DNA of 64,000 nt from an uncultured Ectothiorhodospiraceae bacterium (GTDB lineage: Bacteria; Pseudomonadota; Gammaproteobacteria; UBA6429; Thiohalophilaceae), in contig CAMYMU010000046.1 of the NCBI GenBank assembly GCA_947259575.1, positions 62,001 through 126,000 of the forward strand, written 5' to 3'. Below, piece after piece: positions 26,901 to 37,005 of this stretch (position 1 is the first letter of the stretch; each line of letters begins with the position of its first letter). The notes beneath the pieces were generated by a model. The model had not been told where the DNA came from. It did not search any database and saw nothing but the letters and a program-made list of their open reading frames with translations. A program made the position numbers and the translations under genes.

Positions 26901-28997
26901 CTAACTAACTTGCTGATTCTGTCCTACTGTTGCCACAATCTTTATTTGCTTATCGTTGGGTATTTCGTTGTAAGACAAAACATGTAGTGCCGGTATGGTA
27001 TGTCTTACAAACTTCGCCAACATCGGCCGCAAGAATGCGGAGACCAGTAAAATGGCTGGAACACCGTTTTGCTCTTGCGCCTGGGTCGCCTCCTGCAATG
27101 AGCTGTGAATCCTTTCTGCCAGGCCGGGTTCGATGCTGGCGGCCCCGCCTTCTGTGGCCTGCATGGTCTGATGCAACAACTGTTCCAATGCACCATCGAG
27201 GGTGATAACGGGTAATTCCACCGCCATCCCATTGATTTGCTGGGTAATTGATCGTCCAAGCGAGACACGCACTGCCGCCGTCAGAATGTCAGGCTCTTGA
27301 CTCCTGGCGCCATACTCCGCCAAGGTTTCGGCAATCGTCCTGATATCCCGGATTGCCACCCCTTCTTCCAATAGGTTTTGCAGGACCTTGACGATGGTGC
27401 CCAATGACAAGGTCTCTGGGGTGAGATTCTCAACCAGCTTGGGTGCTGATTTTGAAAGCATATCGAGAATATGCTGTACCTCTTCATGACCCAATAATTC
27501 ATGACCATGGGTCTTGACCAATTGACTCAAGTGCGTCGCGACAACGGTATTTGCATCCACCACGGTATAGCCGAAGGTCTGAGCCTGATCACGTTGTGCA
27601 GGTTCAATCCAGACAGCTTCGAGACCAAAGGCGGGATCGCGGGTTTCAATCCCCTGCAAGACACCAAACACCTGACCCGGATTGATCGCCAGGTCACGCT
27701 CAGGATAAATTTCTGACTCACCCACAGTCACGCCCATCAAAGTAATGCGGTAGGCGCTCGGAGCGAGATCCAGGTTGTCACGGATATGCACCGCGGGGAT
27801 CAAAAAGCCAAGTTCCTGTGATAGCTTTTTACGAACACCACGAATGCGCGGCATTAACTGACCACCTTGTTGCTTGTCGACCATTGGGATCAAGCGGTAA
27901 CCCACTTCAAGTCCGACCGCGTCGAGGGGTTGCACGTCATCCCAACTCAGTTCAGTTGATTCAACAGGCTTAGCTTGCTCTTCTGGTTCGGCTACCTGCT
28001 CAACCAGGCGTTTATTATGCTGGCTAATCCAGTATGCGCCAAAACCACACAAGGCAGAGATAATTAAAAAGATTAAATTCGGCATGCCCGGGATGACTCC
28101 CATAATGCCTAAGATTCCTGCCGTGACACCCAGTGAGCGTGGATTATTAAACAACTGGCGTAACATTTGTTCGCCCATGTCCTGCGAGCTGGAGACACGG
28201 GTAATAATGATACCGGCCGCGGTTGAGAGTAACAGACCGGGTATTTGTGCTACCAAACCATCACCAATGGTTAGTAGAGTATAGTTCTTAGCTGCCTGTG
28301 CAAACGTCAGATCATGCTGGGCAATACCGATTGAGAGCCCGCCTATAATATTAATCAACAGAATTAAAATACCGGCAACCGCATCACCACGAACAAACTT
28401 ACTGGCACCATCCATGGATCCATAAAACTCTGCCTCTGCACTTATTTCTGTCCGACGGGTACGCGCTTCGTCCTGATCGATAAGCCCCGCATTTAAATCA
28501 GCGTCGATGGCCATTTGTTTGCCGGGCATCGCATCTAATGTGAAACGTGCACTGACTTCTGAGATGCGGGTTGCACCCTTGGTAATTACAACGAAGTTGA
28601 TAATCACCAGGATTAAAAACACCACCAGGCCAACAGCATAGTTACCACCGACTACGAATTCACCAAAGGCCTTGATAACCTGACCCGCAGCATCGGATCC
28701 TGTGTGTCCTTCTAAAAGCACAACCCGGGTTGACGCTACATTCAAAGCTAAACGCAACAACGTTGTTACCAGCAAGATGGTTGGGAATAATGCGAAATCT
28801 AGCGGACGTTTGGTGTAAACCGTCACCAGTAGAATGATCAACGCCAGTGAGATATTGAATGTGAACATCACATCCAGGGCAAACGGTTGGAGCGGTATGA
28901 TGATCATACCGATCATCAATAACATCAGAAGCGGTGCACCTAAGCCGGAACGACTTACGTTTCTGAGTGAACTCATAAATGCTGCTTGTTCTGCCAT
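26901..28997 (-). CDS. flhA: Flagellar export gate protein FlhA
   Basis: A 698-aa core component of the type III export gate. The N-terminal half has about eight membrane helices and the FHIPEP-type loop. 'PGKQMAIDADLNAGLIDQDEARTRR' is the strongly conserved FlhA cytoplasmic loop. The C-terminal half is the soluble nonameric ring that receives chaperone-substrate complexes. It starts 15 bases after flhB. Confidence 0.97.
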   Translation of the reverse strand: MAEQAAFMSSLRNVSRSGLGAPLLMLLMIGMIIIPLQPFALDVMFTFNISLALIILLVTVYTKRPLDFALFPTILLVTTLLRLALNVASTRVVLLEGHTGSDAAGQVIKAFGEFVVGGNYAVGLVVFLILVIINFVVITKGATRISEVSARFTLDAMPGKQMAIDADLNAGLIDQDEARTRRTEISAEAEFYGSMDGASKFVRGDAVAGILILLINIIGGLSIGIAQHDLTFAQAAKNYTLLTIGDGLVAQIPGLLLSTAAGIIITRVSSSQDMGEQMLRQLFNNPRSLGVTAGILGIMGVIPGMPNLIFLIISALCGFGAYWISQHNKRLVEQVAEPEEQAKPVESTELSWDDVQPLDAVGLEVGYRLIPMVDKQQGGQLMPRIRGVRKKLSQELGFLIPAVHIRDNLDLAPSAYRITLMGVTVGESEIYPERDLAINPGQVFGVLQGIETRDPAFGLEAVWIEPAQRDQAQTFGYTVVDANTVVATHLSQLVKTHGHELLGHEEVQHILDMLSKSAPKLVENLTPETLSLGTIVKVLQNLLEEGVAIRDIRTIAETLAEYGARSQEPDILTAAVRVSLGRSITQQINGMAVELPVITLDGALEQLLHQTMQATEGGAASIEPGLAERIHSSLQEATQAQEQNGVPAILLVSAFLRPMLAKFVRHTIPALHVLSYNEIPNDKQIKIVATVGQNQQVS

Positions 28998-29012
28998 ATT
29001 CTCTCTACTTGA

Positions 29013-30146
29013 TTATTCGTCGTATTTCATATCATCGGGGATTGGCAAATCGTCCAATCGAGATGACTGCTGCTTGTTACCGCCGGGGCGTTGTTTTAAC
29101 TGGAATACATACGCTAGTACCTTAGCCACAGCTAAATATAGTCCTGCCGGTACTTCATCATTTAGCTCAGTCGTATGATGTAGTGCACGTGCTAAGGGAG
29201 GCGCTTCAACGATCATGACTTCATGTTCTATCGCGATTTTTCTGATCTGCATTGCGATAATATCGACACCCTTTGCAAGAACAACTGGCGCATTCATGGT
29301 CTCTTGATCGTATTTAAGTGCGACCGAATAGTGTTCGGGGTTGGTGATTACCACATCGGCCTTAGGCACTTCAGCCATCATTCTGCGTTGCGCAATTTCT
29401 CGTTGTTGTCTGCGTATGCGTCCACGTAATTCAGGATCACCTTCGGTATCCTTAGAATCATCTCTGACTTCCTGATGTGTCATTTTCAGTTGTTGATTAT
29501 GATCCCATATCTGAAAAGGTACATCGGCCATCGCGATGATCACCATGGTTGCCGAAATAGTCACAAAGCCCCAAATCAATAAATTACTGGTGTGGGCAAT
29601 TGCCGAGTCTAAAGTCTCGTAACCAAGGCCGAGGTAAGTTTCGGAACGGCCGTAGAGAAAAATGATTGCGACCGTGCCTATAAATACAAATTTAAATAAC
29701 GCCTTTAGTAACTCAATCAATCCACGCCAGGCAAAAATACGTTTCATACCCTTAAATGGATCCAGCTTTTCAAACTTAAAGGCAATCGCTTTACCACTAA
29801 GATTAAAACCACCCATCAATATTGGGCCAGCCACTGCAGCAATCGTTAAAATAATAAAAAAGGGGGATATTGCCATCAGCGCATCGATAACTGCATCTGA
29901 AAAGTGATCGGGTAACGCCGCAGTATTAAAAATGGCTTCACGGTCAACAGAAAAATATTTACGCGCTATATCGAGAATATTCCTGACCGTATAAGGACCG
30001 ACCATGGCAGCAGCCAAACCAGCACCTAATAACATCAACATCGTGTTGAGTTCTCTTGACTGCGCGACTTGTCCTTTTTCGCGTGCCTGTTGTTTGCGTC
30101 GCGGGGTCGCGTCCTGGGTGCGTTCCTGACCGGAGTCTTCAGCCAT
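29013..30146 (-). CDS. flhB: Flagellar export switch protein FlhB
   Basis: A 377-aa export-gate protein with four membrane helices and a cytoplasmic domain that cleaves itself to switch substrate class. The cleavage motif reads N269-P270-E271-H272 instead of the common N-P-T-H. The N and P needed for cleavage are intact. It begins three bases after fliR. A short FhlB homologue of its cytoplasmic domain is encoded at 14.2 kb. Confidence 0.96.
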   Translation of the reverse strand: MAEDSGQERTQDATPRRKQQAREKGQVAQSRELNTMLMLLGAGLAAAMVGPYTVRNILDIARKYFSVDREAIFNTAALPDHFSDAVIDALMAISPFFIILTIAAVAGPILMGGFNLSGKAIAFKFEKLDPFKGMKRIFAWRGLIELLKALFKFVFIGTVAIIFLYGRSETYLGLGYETLDSAIAHTSNLLIWGFVTISATMVIIAMADVPFQIWDHNQQLKMTHQEVRDDSKDTEGDPELRGRIRRQQREIAQRRMMAEVPKADVVITNPEHYSVALKYDQETMNAPVVLAKGVDIIAMQIRKIAIEHEVMIVEAPPLARALHHTTELNDEVPAGLYLAVAKVLAYVFQLKQRPGGNKQQSSRLDDLPIPDDMKYDE

Positions 30147-30149
30147 AGC

Positions 30150-30926
30150 CTAGCCTCCCCCTACTATGCTTCGTAGCAGGCGATAAGCACCTGAAAACAA
30201 ATTCGAAGACTGTGGAACAACACTCGGTAGCGTTGCGAAGATCACGCCGTAACCTAATAACATGGTTAAGGGAAATCCAATCGCAAAGATATTCATTTGT
30301 GGCGCCGCTCTTGTCATGATGCCAAAAGTAAAGTTAACAATCAGCAAGGAGGCGATCGCGGGGATTGCGATACCAACAGCGCCAGAGAACAAGATCGCAG
30401 CCCAGTGAACGACTTTATAAAAGTCATTCGCCACTAAACCGGTCATTGACACCGGCATTGTTTTGAAACTATCGATTAATACCTCGATCAACACCAGATG
30501 TCCGTTCATTGCGAGATAAATGAGCACAACCATGATCACGTAAAATTGACTAAGTACCGGTGTCTGCTGACCATTTTGTGGATCAACCATAGCCGCAAAG
30601 CCTAAACCCATTTGCATAGCAACTACTTGCCCGCCGGTGACAATGGCCGCAAGTACAATCTGTAATGTGAAGCCCATTAATACGCCTATCAGTAATTGTT
30701 GTGCTACCAGGAAGAATGCACTTGCACTAAACAACTCTACTTGTGGAGCCGGTGGCATGATGGGCAATATCATCACCGTAATCGCCACACTCAAACCAAG
30801 TCGCACCCGAACAGGTACTGTACGTGCTGCGAAAATGGGGGCCGTCATAACAAGACCAGCAACGCGAAACAACGGCCACAACAGAGTGCCGACATAGGCT
30901 GTTATTTCGCTGCTTGTAAATACCAT
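30150..30926 (-). CDS. fliR: Flagellar export protein FliR
   Basis: A 258-aa inner-membrane protein with about six hydrophobic helices. 'LLWPLFRVAGLVMTAPIF' at the start and 'GLGFAAMVDPQNGQQTPVLSQFY' in the middle are typical of FliR. It forms the FliPQR core of the export channel. It begins five bases after fliQ. Confidence 0.95.
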   Translation of the reverse strand: MVFTSSEITAYVGTLLWPLFRVAGLVMTAPIFAARTVPVRVRLGLSVAITVMILPIMPPAPQVELFSASAFFLVAQQLLIGVLMGFTLQIVLAAIVTGGQVVAMQMGLGFAAMVDPQNGQQTPVLSQFYVIMVVLIYLAMNGHLVLIEVLIDSFKTMPVSMTGLVANDFYKVVHWAAILFSGAVGIAIPAIASLLIVNFTFGIMTRAAPQMNIFAIGFPLTMLLGYGVIFATLPSVVPQSSNLFSGAYRLLRSIVGGG

Positions 30927-30931
30927 CCTAT

Positions 30932-31201
30932 TTACCCTATCAAGAACGGGATGTTTTTAATCAGACTACGGGTATACTCAATTATCAAATTCAATAGCCA
31001 GGGACCCGCAATCATTAAAGTAAAAACAGTGATAATTAGTTTCGGAATAAAGCTGAGTGTCATTTCATTTATTTGTGTCGCCGCCTGAATCATACTAACG
31101 AACAGACCCACCACTAATGCAGGGATCAACACGATCAACAATATGATTAGGATCACCTGTAGCGTGTTCTGAAAAATAGTTATGACAGTTTCAGGGGTCA
31201 T
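30932..31201 (-). CDS. fliQ: Flagellar export protein FliQ
   Basis: An 89-aa protein with two membrane helices, start 'MTPETVITIFQNTLQVI'. The frame remains open upstream into the end of fliP, but the family starts at this ATG (31199-31201). It is part of the FliPQR channel. The usual 'ALVVGLFVSMIQAATQINEMTLSFIPK' block is present (residues about 29-55). Confidence 0.95.
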   Translation of the reverse strand: MTPETVITIFQNTLQVILIILLIVLIPALVVGLFVSMIQAATQINEMTLSFIPKLIITVFTLMIAGPWLLNLIIEYTRSLIKNIPFLIG

Positions 31202-31223
31202 GTGTTTGCTCGGTTTAGAGTAG

Positions 31224-31982
31224 CTATGTAAAGAAACTAGAGGCCAGGGTACCCATGATAATGTTCCAGCCATCTACCAGAACAAACAACATGATCTTAA
31301 ATGGCAGGGAGATAATCATGGGTGACAACATCATCATACCCATTGACATCAGGACACTGGCAACAACTAAATCAATAATCAAAAATGGAATAAATAACAA
31401 AAAGCCGATCTGAAATGCCGTTTTCAACTCACTGGTGACAAATGCGGGCACCAGTACCCGAAAAGGAATATCATCAACATCCTTTGCATCTTTAACGCCC
31501 GCAATATCCGCAAACATGGATAAGTCGCTACGACGTGTTTGACCTATCATGAACGCTCGCAAAGGTTCACTTGCTTTTTGCACCGCCGTCTCTAAATCAA
31601 TTTTCTCCGCCATGTAGGGTTGCAGTGCTGCATCATTGATTTTATCCAGCACGGGTGCCATAACAAAAAAAGTTAAGAACAAAGCTAAACCAATCAAGGT
31701 TTGTGATGAGGGTGTCTGTACAAGACCAATAGCCTGACGAAGAATCGCCAACACAATAATAATTCTTGTAAACGAGGTCATCATCATGACACCTGCAGGC
31801 AACAGGGTCAGCATGGTCATTAAGATCAAAACCTGGATACTTAATGAGTATGTTTCCGTACCTGCTTCCTTAGTCACCGTGATCGCAGGCAAACCTTCAA
31901 TCGCAAACCCAGAAACAGGAATAAGTACTAATAAGACTCCAAAAGAAAACATAGAAACGTAGTAAGACATCTTTTGTTTCAC
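31224..31982 (-). CDS. fliP: Flagellar export protein FliP
   Basis: A 252-aa protein with a cleavable signal peptide (about residues 1-28), a short periplasmic region and four helices. The signature '[16 protein letters not shown]' and the C-terminal '[14 protein letters not shown]' are clear. The start is GTG and overlaps the fliO stop (GTGA). It forms the main ring of the export channel. Confidence 0.96.
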   Translation of the reverse strand: MKQKMSYYVSMFSFGVLLVLIPVSGFAIEGLPAITVTKEAGTETYSLSIQVLILMTMLTLLPAGVMMMTSFTRIIIVLAILRQAIGLVQTPSSQTLIGLALFLTFFVMAPVLDKINDAALQPYMAEKIDLETAVQKASEPLRAFMIGQTRRSDLSMFADIAGVKDAKDVDDIPFRVLVPAFVTSELKTAFQIGFLLFIPFLIIDLVVASVLMSMGMMMLSPMIISLPFKIMLFVLVDGWNIIMGTLASSFFT

Positions 31983-32425
31983 GATTTATCCCTCGGCATT
32001 GTTTCTTTACGCATGAATGTATTTAGTTTTTGCGCAAAACTCTCCATGACGGGTTTATCGCTACCGATAACATCAATATTCTCTTCTAGTTCATGTAGGG
32101 TCGATATCCGCCCTGGTGCAACACCAATAAGCAGTTGTTTTTTTCCCACTTGAACTAATAGTAAGCGTTCACGTTGGGTCAATGTCAGACCACCAACAAC
32201 TTTCAATTGACCATTTGCACGTGTATTGACATAGCCTGTGCGTTTAATGATCCAGGCCATCGCGACAATCGCCACGACAACCACAGCCAGGCCAAGAAAG
32301 ACCTGAACAAAATCACCAACCCCTACGGGATCGGGGACGGAAGGAGTTGTTTGTTTCTTTTCATCGGTCACCGCATAGAGTGCAGACGCGAAAAACTGAA
32401 GACATATGAAAAAGCAAGCACGCAT
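31979..32425 (-). CDS. fliO: Flagellar export assembly protein FliO
   Basis: A 148-aa protein with a signal-like N-terminus, one membrane helix (about 38-58) and a small cytoplasmic domain with '[24 protein letters not shown]', the conserved FliO/FliZ-type block. It helps assemble FliP. It lies between fliN and fliP as expected. Confidence 0.93.
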   Translation of the reverse strand: MRACFFICLQFFASALYAVTDEKKQTTPSVPDPVGVGDFVQVFLGLAVVVVAIVAMAWIIKRTGYVNTRANGQLKVVGGLTLTQRERLLLVQVGKKQLLIGVAPGRISTLHELEENIDVIGSDKPVMESFAQKLNTFMRKETMPRDKS

Positions 32426-32442
32426 GACTGTTACCTGCCTTG

Positions 32443-32865
32443 TTATTTTAGTTTTTTGACACGTTCTGCCGGACTAATCACGTCAGTTAAACGGATACCA
32501 AACTTTTCATTAACAACAACTACTTCGCCGTGAGCAATTAAAGTCCCGTTGACTTTAATATCAAGCGGTTCGCCTGCCATTCGATCAAGTTCAATAACAG
32601 AACCCTGATTCAGTTGTAACAGGTTACGTATATTAATTTTGGTACTACCGACTTCCATCGCAATGGTGACGGGAATATCTAAAATAACTTCGAGGTTGAC
32701 GTCCTCATCCAGGTTAGATAAGCCGCTACTATCTGCCTCAAGATTTTCCAGGCCTGCAGGTTGTGCTGTATCACCACCATCAGCATCTGTACCTGCTTCT
32801 GAGAGGGCATCAGCCCACTCGTCCATCACACCTTGATCGCCACTTTCTACGTCTGTATCACTCAT
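32443..32865 (-). CDS. fliN: Flagellar motor switch protein FliN
   Basis: A 140-aa C-ring protein. An acidic Gly/Ala/Asp-rich N-terminus (1-55) precedes the SpoA domain with 'LEVILDIPVTIAMEVGSTKINIRNLLQLNQGSVIELD'-type text. It overlaps fliM by four bases. Confidence 0.96.
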   Translation of the reverse strand: MSDTDVESGDQGVMDEWADALSEAGTDADGGDTAQPAGLENLEADSSGLSNLDEDVNLEVILDIPVTIAMEVGSTKINIRNLLQLNQGSVIELDRMAGEPLDIKVNGTLIAHGEVVVVNEKFGIRLTDVISPAERVKKLK

Positions 32866-33881
32866 TTCTCTACTCCTGCCGCTACCAGTGCGAAGTTATC
32901 GCCACTAATTTTCGGACGTTCTACCATTTCCGTAACTTTTATTGCCTTGCTTCCTTTGTGCACGCCATAGGTCCCACGAAATACAGGAACATCTTCGGCT
33001 ACCACTGTGATTTTTTCCGGATATTCAATCGGAATGATGTCCCCTTCCTGTAAATTGAGTACATCTTCCAAGGTTAATTGCGCATCAGTTAGTTCACAAT
33101 TAAGGGTCACCTCAGCACATTTGACCTCTTCTCTCAGTGCAATTGTCCAACGATCATCTGTATCAGAACGATCACTTTGTACACCTGCATCCAGAATATC
33201 TCTAATAGGTTCCAGCATTGAATAAGGCATGACGACATAGAAAGTTCCGCCGCCACCATCAAGCTCAACATGAAAACTGCTCACTACAACTACTTCTGTT
33301 GGACTAACAATGTTTGCAAACTGGGGATTCACTTCCATACTCATAAATTCGAACTTGACTTTTAGTACTGGATTCCATGCCTCAATTAGGTCCTTAAAGG
33401 CAAGGTCCAGAATCATCTCGATAACTCTACCCTCGGTCGCTGAAAATTCACGACCTTCAATTTTTGCGTGACGACCGGTTCCACCAAAATAATTATCAAC
33501 GGTAATGAATACTAACTTGGGGTCAATCACACAAAGAGCTTTGCCACGCAGTGGATGTATCTTGACAATATTTAGACTGGTTGGAACAAACAGACTATGC
33601 ATGTATTCTGAAAACTTAATCATTTGCACGCCGCCCACCGATATTTCAGCAGAACGTCTTAGCATGTTAAAAAAACTGATTCGTAGATGACGCGCAAACC
33701 GCTCATTGATCATTTCGAGCGTGGGCATCCTCCCGCGAACAATTCTATCCTGGCTGGCGAAATCAAAATTCCGTGCGACGCCATCAAACATAACCTCGTC
33801 ATCGGTTTCAACATCGCCACTGTCTACGCCATGAAGTAGCGCATCAATTTCGTCTTGTGATAATAAATCGCTGGTTGCCAT
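32862..33881 (-). CDS. fliM: Flagellar motor switch protein FliM
   Basis: A 339-aa C-ring protein. The N-terminal peptide 'LLSQDEIDALLHG' is the CheY-P docking site. The CheC-like middle domain and the C-terminal SpoA domain follow. It begins six bases after the fliL stop. Confidence 0.97.
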   Translation of the reverse strand: MATSDLLSQDEIDALLHGVDSGDVETDDEVMFDGVARNFDFASQDRIVRGRMPTLEMINERFARHLRISFFNMLRRSAEISVGGVQMIKFSEYMHSLFVPTSLNIVKIHPLRGKALCVIDPKLVFITVDNYFGGTGRHAKIEGREFSATEGRVIEMILDLAFKDLIEAWNPVLKVKFEFMSMEVNPQFANIVSPTEVVVVSSFHVELDGGGGTFYVVMPYSMLEPIRDILDAGVQSDRSDTDDRWTIALREEVKCAEVTLNCELTDAQLTLEDVLNLQEGDIIPIEYPEKITVVAEDVPVFRGTYGVHKGSKAIKVTEMVERPKISGDNFALVAAGVEK

Positions 33882-33887
33882 AATTCT

Positions 33888-34481
33888 CTACTGCATTATA
33901 AAACTGGTGAAATACACTTGTTCCACATTGGGAACATCCTTATCTTTTATTTCTTCATCACTATCTTTTTGTAGTGCATCTTTCATTGCTGGCCCGATAA
34001 TGACTTTCACTGCTTCAAGCACTTCTGCCTGAAGTTGTTCTTTACCTTTCCTGGTTTTGACTACATCATATTTTTGCGCACTAAGAATCAAGATAATGTT
34101 GTTACGAATAACGGGCATGTGTTTGGTGATCTGATCGTTGACCGCTTGGTCATAGCTCATCAATTGCATCTCAATTTGCAGGTAGGCCGCACTGGATTGT
34201 TTTTCGAAGTTGACCACAAAGGCAGGCTGCAAGTCGTAATAAAAAGCTGGTTTTACCACCAGCTCTTTTGCTTCTTGTTCCTCACTGCTTGATGATTCTT
34301 TGGCTTCCTCAACATCACCGCTGCTACTACTGCCTCCACCCAGATTGCCAGTAAAATACAGGACCGCAATTACAGAGCCACTGGTTAGTAAAACTACCAG
34401 TACCAGGATCATTATTAGTTTTCCCTTACCGCCTGATTTTTGTTTTGAGGTATCGAGCTCCAGCTCGTCTTCGTCCGCCAT
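33888..34481 (-). CDS. fliL: Flagellar basal-body protein FliL
   Basis: A 197-aa single-pass inner-membrane protein associated with the stator. There is a membrane helix at about 20-42, then a Ser/Glu-rich linker and a periplasmic stomatin-like domain. The frame extends 12 codons further, but ATG 34479-34481 is preceded by AGGAG at good spacing and fits the family. It is the first gene of the long flagellar operon and lies just after a near-consensus sigma-54 promoter. Confidence 0.93.
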   Translation of the reverse strand: MADEDELELDTSKQKSGGKGKLIMILVLVVLLTSGSVIAVLYFTGNLGGGSSSSGDVEEAKESSSSEEQEAKELVVKPAFYYDLQPAFVVNFEKQSSAAYLQIEMQLMSYDQAVNDQITKHMPVIRNNIILILSAQKYDVVKTRKGKEQLQAEVLEAVKVIIGPAMKDALQKDSDEEIKDKDVPNVEQVYFTSFIMQ

Positions 34482-34512
34482 GTCTTGCTCCTGTAAGTGA
34501 TAAACACCCAGG

Positions 34513-34528
34513 TGCAAAACACATGCCA
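34513..34528 (-). promoter_or_regulatory. Sigma-54 promoter of the fliL operon
   Basis: On the minus strand: TGGCATG-TGTT-TTGCA, matching TGGCACG-N4-TTGC with a single difference and correct GG/GC spacing (10 bases). Transcription would begin near 34503, about 20 bases before the fliL start. This suggests control by an FleQ/FlrC-type activator, which is not encoded in the window. Confidence 0.85.
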
Positions 34529-34682
34529 GTGTTTTGGGATTTTGACGGCTTAAATATCAATGGCTTAGCAAAGCAAAAGCGGGCTGCGCCAGAGGTTTGA
34601 CAAGTTGTGGAATCACACTTGCCGAGAATCTGACGAGAGGCCGAGATTAACCGGCGTCTCGCTGATGGATTGATGCTTCTCG

Positions 34683-35234
34683 CTATTCCGCGGGAAGAAT
34701 CATATGTTTACGGTAATACTGTAGTTCCTCGATAGATTCCTTGATGTCATCCAGGGCCAGATGGGCGCCTTTCTTATCAAAGCCACTCGCAATATTGGGT
34801 AACCAACGCTTGGCGAGCTCTTTTAAGGTACTGACGTCGAGGTTTCGATAGTGAAAATACTCTTCCAGGCTAGGCATGCAGCGTGCTAGAAAGCGTCGGT
34901 CCTGACAAATACTGTTACCGCACATTGGAGAAGCGCTTGCAGGTACATATTGTTGCAAAAACTCAATGGTTGCGGCCTCAGCTTGTTTTTCATCAATCGT
35001 GCTCTTTTTAACACGCTCTGTTAAACCGGACTTACCATGCTGACGGGTATTCCATTCATCCATTTTGTCCAGAATACTGTCGGGCTGATGAATCGCTAAC
35101 ATCGGCCCTTCATCTAAAATATTCAATTCTGCATCTGTTACGATTGTCGCAATTTCGATAATCATATCGTTTTGTGTATCCAGTCCAGTCATCTCAAGAT
35201 CAATCCAGATTAGATTATTTGCATTCTGTGTCAT
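34683..35234 (-). CDS. orn: Oligoribonuclease
   Basis: A 183-aa 3'-5' exoribonuclease of the DEDDh family that degrades short RNAs, including pGpG from c-di-GMP breakdown. '[13 protein letters not shown]' carries the first D and E, and the later acidic and histidine motifs are in place. It is transcribed away from the M48 protease gene, its usual neighbourhood together with rsgA. Confidence 0.97.
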   Translation of the reverse strand: MTQNANNLIWIDLEMTGLDTQNDMIIEIATIVTDAELNILDEGPMLAIHQPDSILDKMDEWNTRQHGKSGLTERVKKSTIDEKQAEAATIEFLQQYVPASASPMCGNSICQDRRFLARCMPSLEEYFHYRNLDVSTLKELAKRWLPNIASGFDKKGAHLALDDIKESIEELQYYRKHMILPAE

Positions 35235-35415
35235 ACTCGCCCTTTATCGATGTTGGTAGCCAACTTGCCTTGTATTGTAGCAAAGGCTACCCTCCCCGAT
35301 ACAGCGGTGTTACATATATTAGCCGTACGAATCACCCTGAAATAGCCTAGTTAAATTTTACTAAATTTCTTAGGCACCAGGGTTTAGAGATATCAAAGTT
35401 AATCAGGAGTAGCTT

Positions 35416-36663
35416 GTGTGGTTTAGTTATCTTTTCATTGCCGCCCTTATCGGCGCACTGGGCCTACAGTGGTGGTTAATGGCCCGTCAATACAAACATG
35501 TATCACAATTCAGTGCGGCCGTCCCCGAAGCATTTAGCGATAAAATCAGCCTTGATGCCCATCAAAAAGCCGCGAGCTATACAATAGCCAAGCTCAATGT
35601 GGCGAAAGTTGAATTATTGTATGCTGCTGCAGTTTTGCTGGCCTGGACATACGGCGGCGGTCTAAACCTACTCGATCAACTCTGGTTATCCAGCATCGGC
35701 GATGGCTTATGGTACAGCGTCGCGGTGATGGTCAGTTTTATTATTATTGGAGTGCTCATCGATCTTCCGTTCAGTATCTACCGGACCTTTGTTGTTGAAG
35801 AAAAATATGGCTTTAACAAAATGAGCACCGGACTATTTATCAAAGACACCATCACTGGCATCGTCGTCAATCTGGCCATTGTCACTCCACTACTATGGGT
35901 GGTGTTGTGGTTAATGCAATCTGCAGGAGAAATCTGGTGGTTATATACTTGGGTCTTGCTCGTATCATTTATGCTGTTAATGATGTTTATCTACCCAACC
36001 GTGATCGCCCCTATCTTCAATAAATTTATCCCCCTCGAAGATGGTGACTTAAAACAACGTATTGAGGCACTGCTCTCGCGTTGTGGTTTTGCAAGTCAGG
36101 GAATATTTGTTATGGATGGTTCCAAGCGTTCCAGTCACGGCAACGCGTATTTCACCGGCTTTGGACAAAACAAGCGCATCGTCTTTTTCGATACCCTACT
36201 TGAGTCACTGGCACCACAGGAAATTGAAGCGGTACTGGCCCATGAGCTTGGCCATTTCAAACATAAACATATTAGAAAACAGCTAATCATTACCGCCACG
36301 CTCATGCTTGGTTCACTGGCCTTGCTGGGTTGGTTAATGCAACAGGCGTGGTTTTATGCCGGCCTCGGCATCCAGACAGAATCTACCCATATGGCACTTA
36401 TTCTGTTTATGTTGGTCATATCTATATTCGGCATTTATTTTCAGCCTATCTTTTCATTTTTTAGTCGAAAAAATGAATTTGAGGCTGATGATTTTGCAGC
36501 GAAGCAAAGTAATGCGAATGACCTGATCCAGGCGCTGGTTAAACTATACAAAGAGAATGCGAGCACGCTAACACCAGACCCGCTCTACTCTGCGTTTCAC
36601 GACTCACATCCACCCGCGCCGGTTCGTGTCGCTTATTTATCATCTAAAATAAGAACAGAATAA
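35416..36663 (+). CDS. M48 (Ste24/CAAX-type) membrane metalloprotease
   Basis: A 415-aa protein with several membrane helices. The zinc motif HELGH is at 276-280, and the third ligand is the first Glu of 'NEFEADDFA' (about 352). 'EEKYGFNKMSTGLFIKD' is the signature of the Ste24 N-terminal domain. The GTG start has AGGAG upstream. Bacterial members probably act in envelope quality control; the substrate is unknown. It is followed by the cytochrome, phhB and rsgA. Confidence 0.93.
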   Translation: MWFSYLFIAALIGALGLQWWLMARQYKHVSQFSAAVPEAFSDKISLDAHQKAASYTIAKLNVAKVELLYAAAVLLAWTYGGGLNLLDQLWLSSIGDGLWYSVAVMVSFIIIGVLIDLPFSIYRTFVVEEKYGFNKMSTGLFIKDTITGIVVNLAIVTPLLWVVLWLMQSAGEIWWLYTWVLLVSFMLLMMFIYPTVIAPIFNKFIPLEDGDLKQRIEALLSRCGFASQGIFVMDGSKRSSHGNAYFTGFGQNKRIVFFDTLLESLAPQEIEAVLAHELGHFKHKHIRKQLIITATLMLGSLALLGWLMQQAWFYAGLGIQTESTHMALILFMLVISIFGIYFQPIFSFFSRKNEFEADDFAAKQSNANDLIQALVKLYKENASTLTPDPLYSAFHDSHPPAPVRVAYLSSKIRTE

Positions 36664-36681
36664 CACAGGAGTTGAAATACT

Positions 36682-37005
36682 ATGAAAACCGGGGGTATCA
36701 ATAGTAAAACACTACTGGCCATAGTTTTGATATGTGGTTCGCCAGTGTCTTTTGCAGCGAATGTAGAATCTGGGCGTGAGTTACACCAGGAAAACTGTAT
36801 TTCATGTCACCAGGCTAAAATGGGTGGCGATGGCTCTGAGATTTATACCCGTGAGGATCGACGTATTGATTCCTTTGAGGCCTTAAACAAACAGGTAAGA
36901 CGTTGCAAAACCAGCCTGGGTGTACCCTGGCCTGATCACCAGATTGAGGATGTCATTACCTACCTCAATGAAACCTTTTATAAATTCACACCAGCAGAAG
37001 AATGA
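36682..37005 (+). CDS. Periplasmic cytochrome c, monoheme
   Basis: A 107-aa protein with a signal peptide cleaved after about residue 25 ('VSFA') and one heme site C39-I-S-C-H43. The C-terminal helix 'LGVPWPDHQIEDVITYLNETFY' is typical of small class-I cytochromes. No methionine is present in the C-terminal region; M47 lies close after the heme motif, so the sixth ligand is not obvious. An AGGAG precedes the ATG. Its stop overlaps phhB (ATGA). The redox partner is unknown. Confidence 0.88.
   Translation: MKTGGINSKTLLAIVLICGSPVSFAANVESGRELHQENCISCHQAKMGGDGSEIYTREDRRIDSFEALNKQVRRCKTSLGVPWPDHQIEDVITYLNETFYKFTPAEE

Noticed and set aside
31202-31273. N-terminal extension of FliQ
   Set aside because: It overlaps the end of fliP and lacks family similarity; the standard 89-aa start is at 31201.
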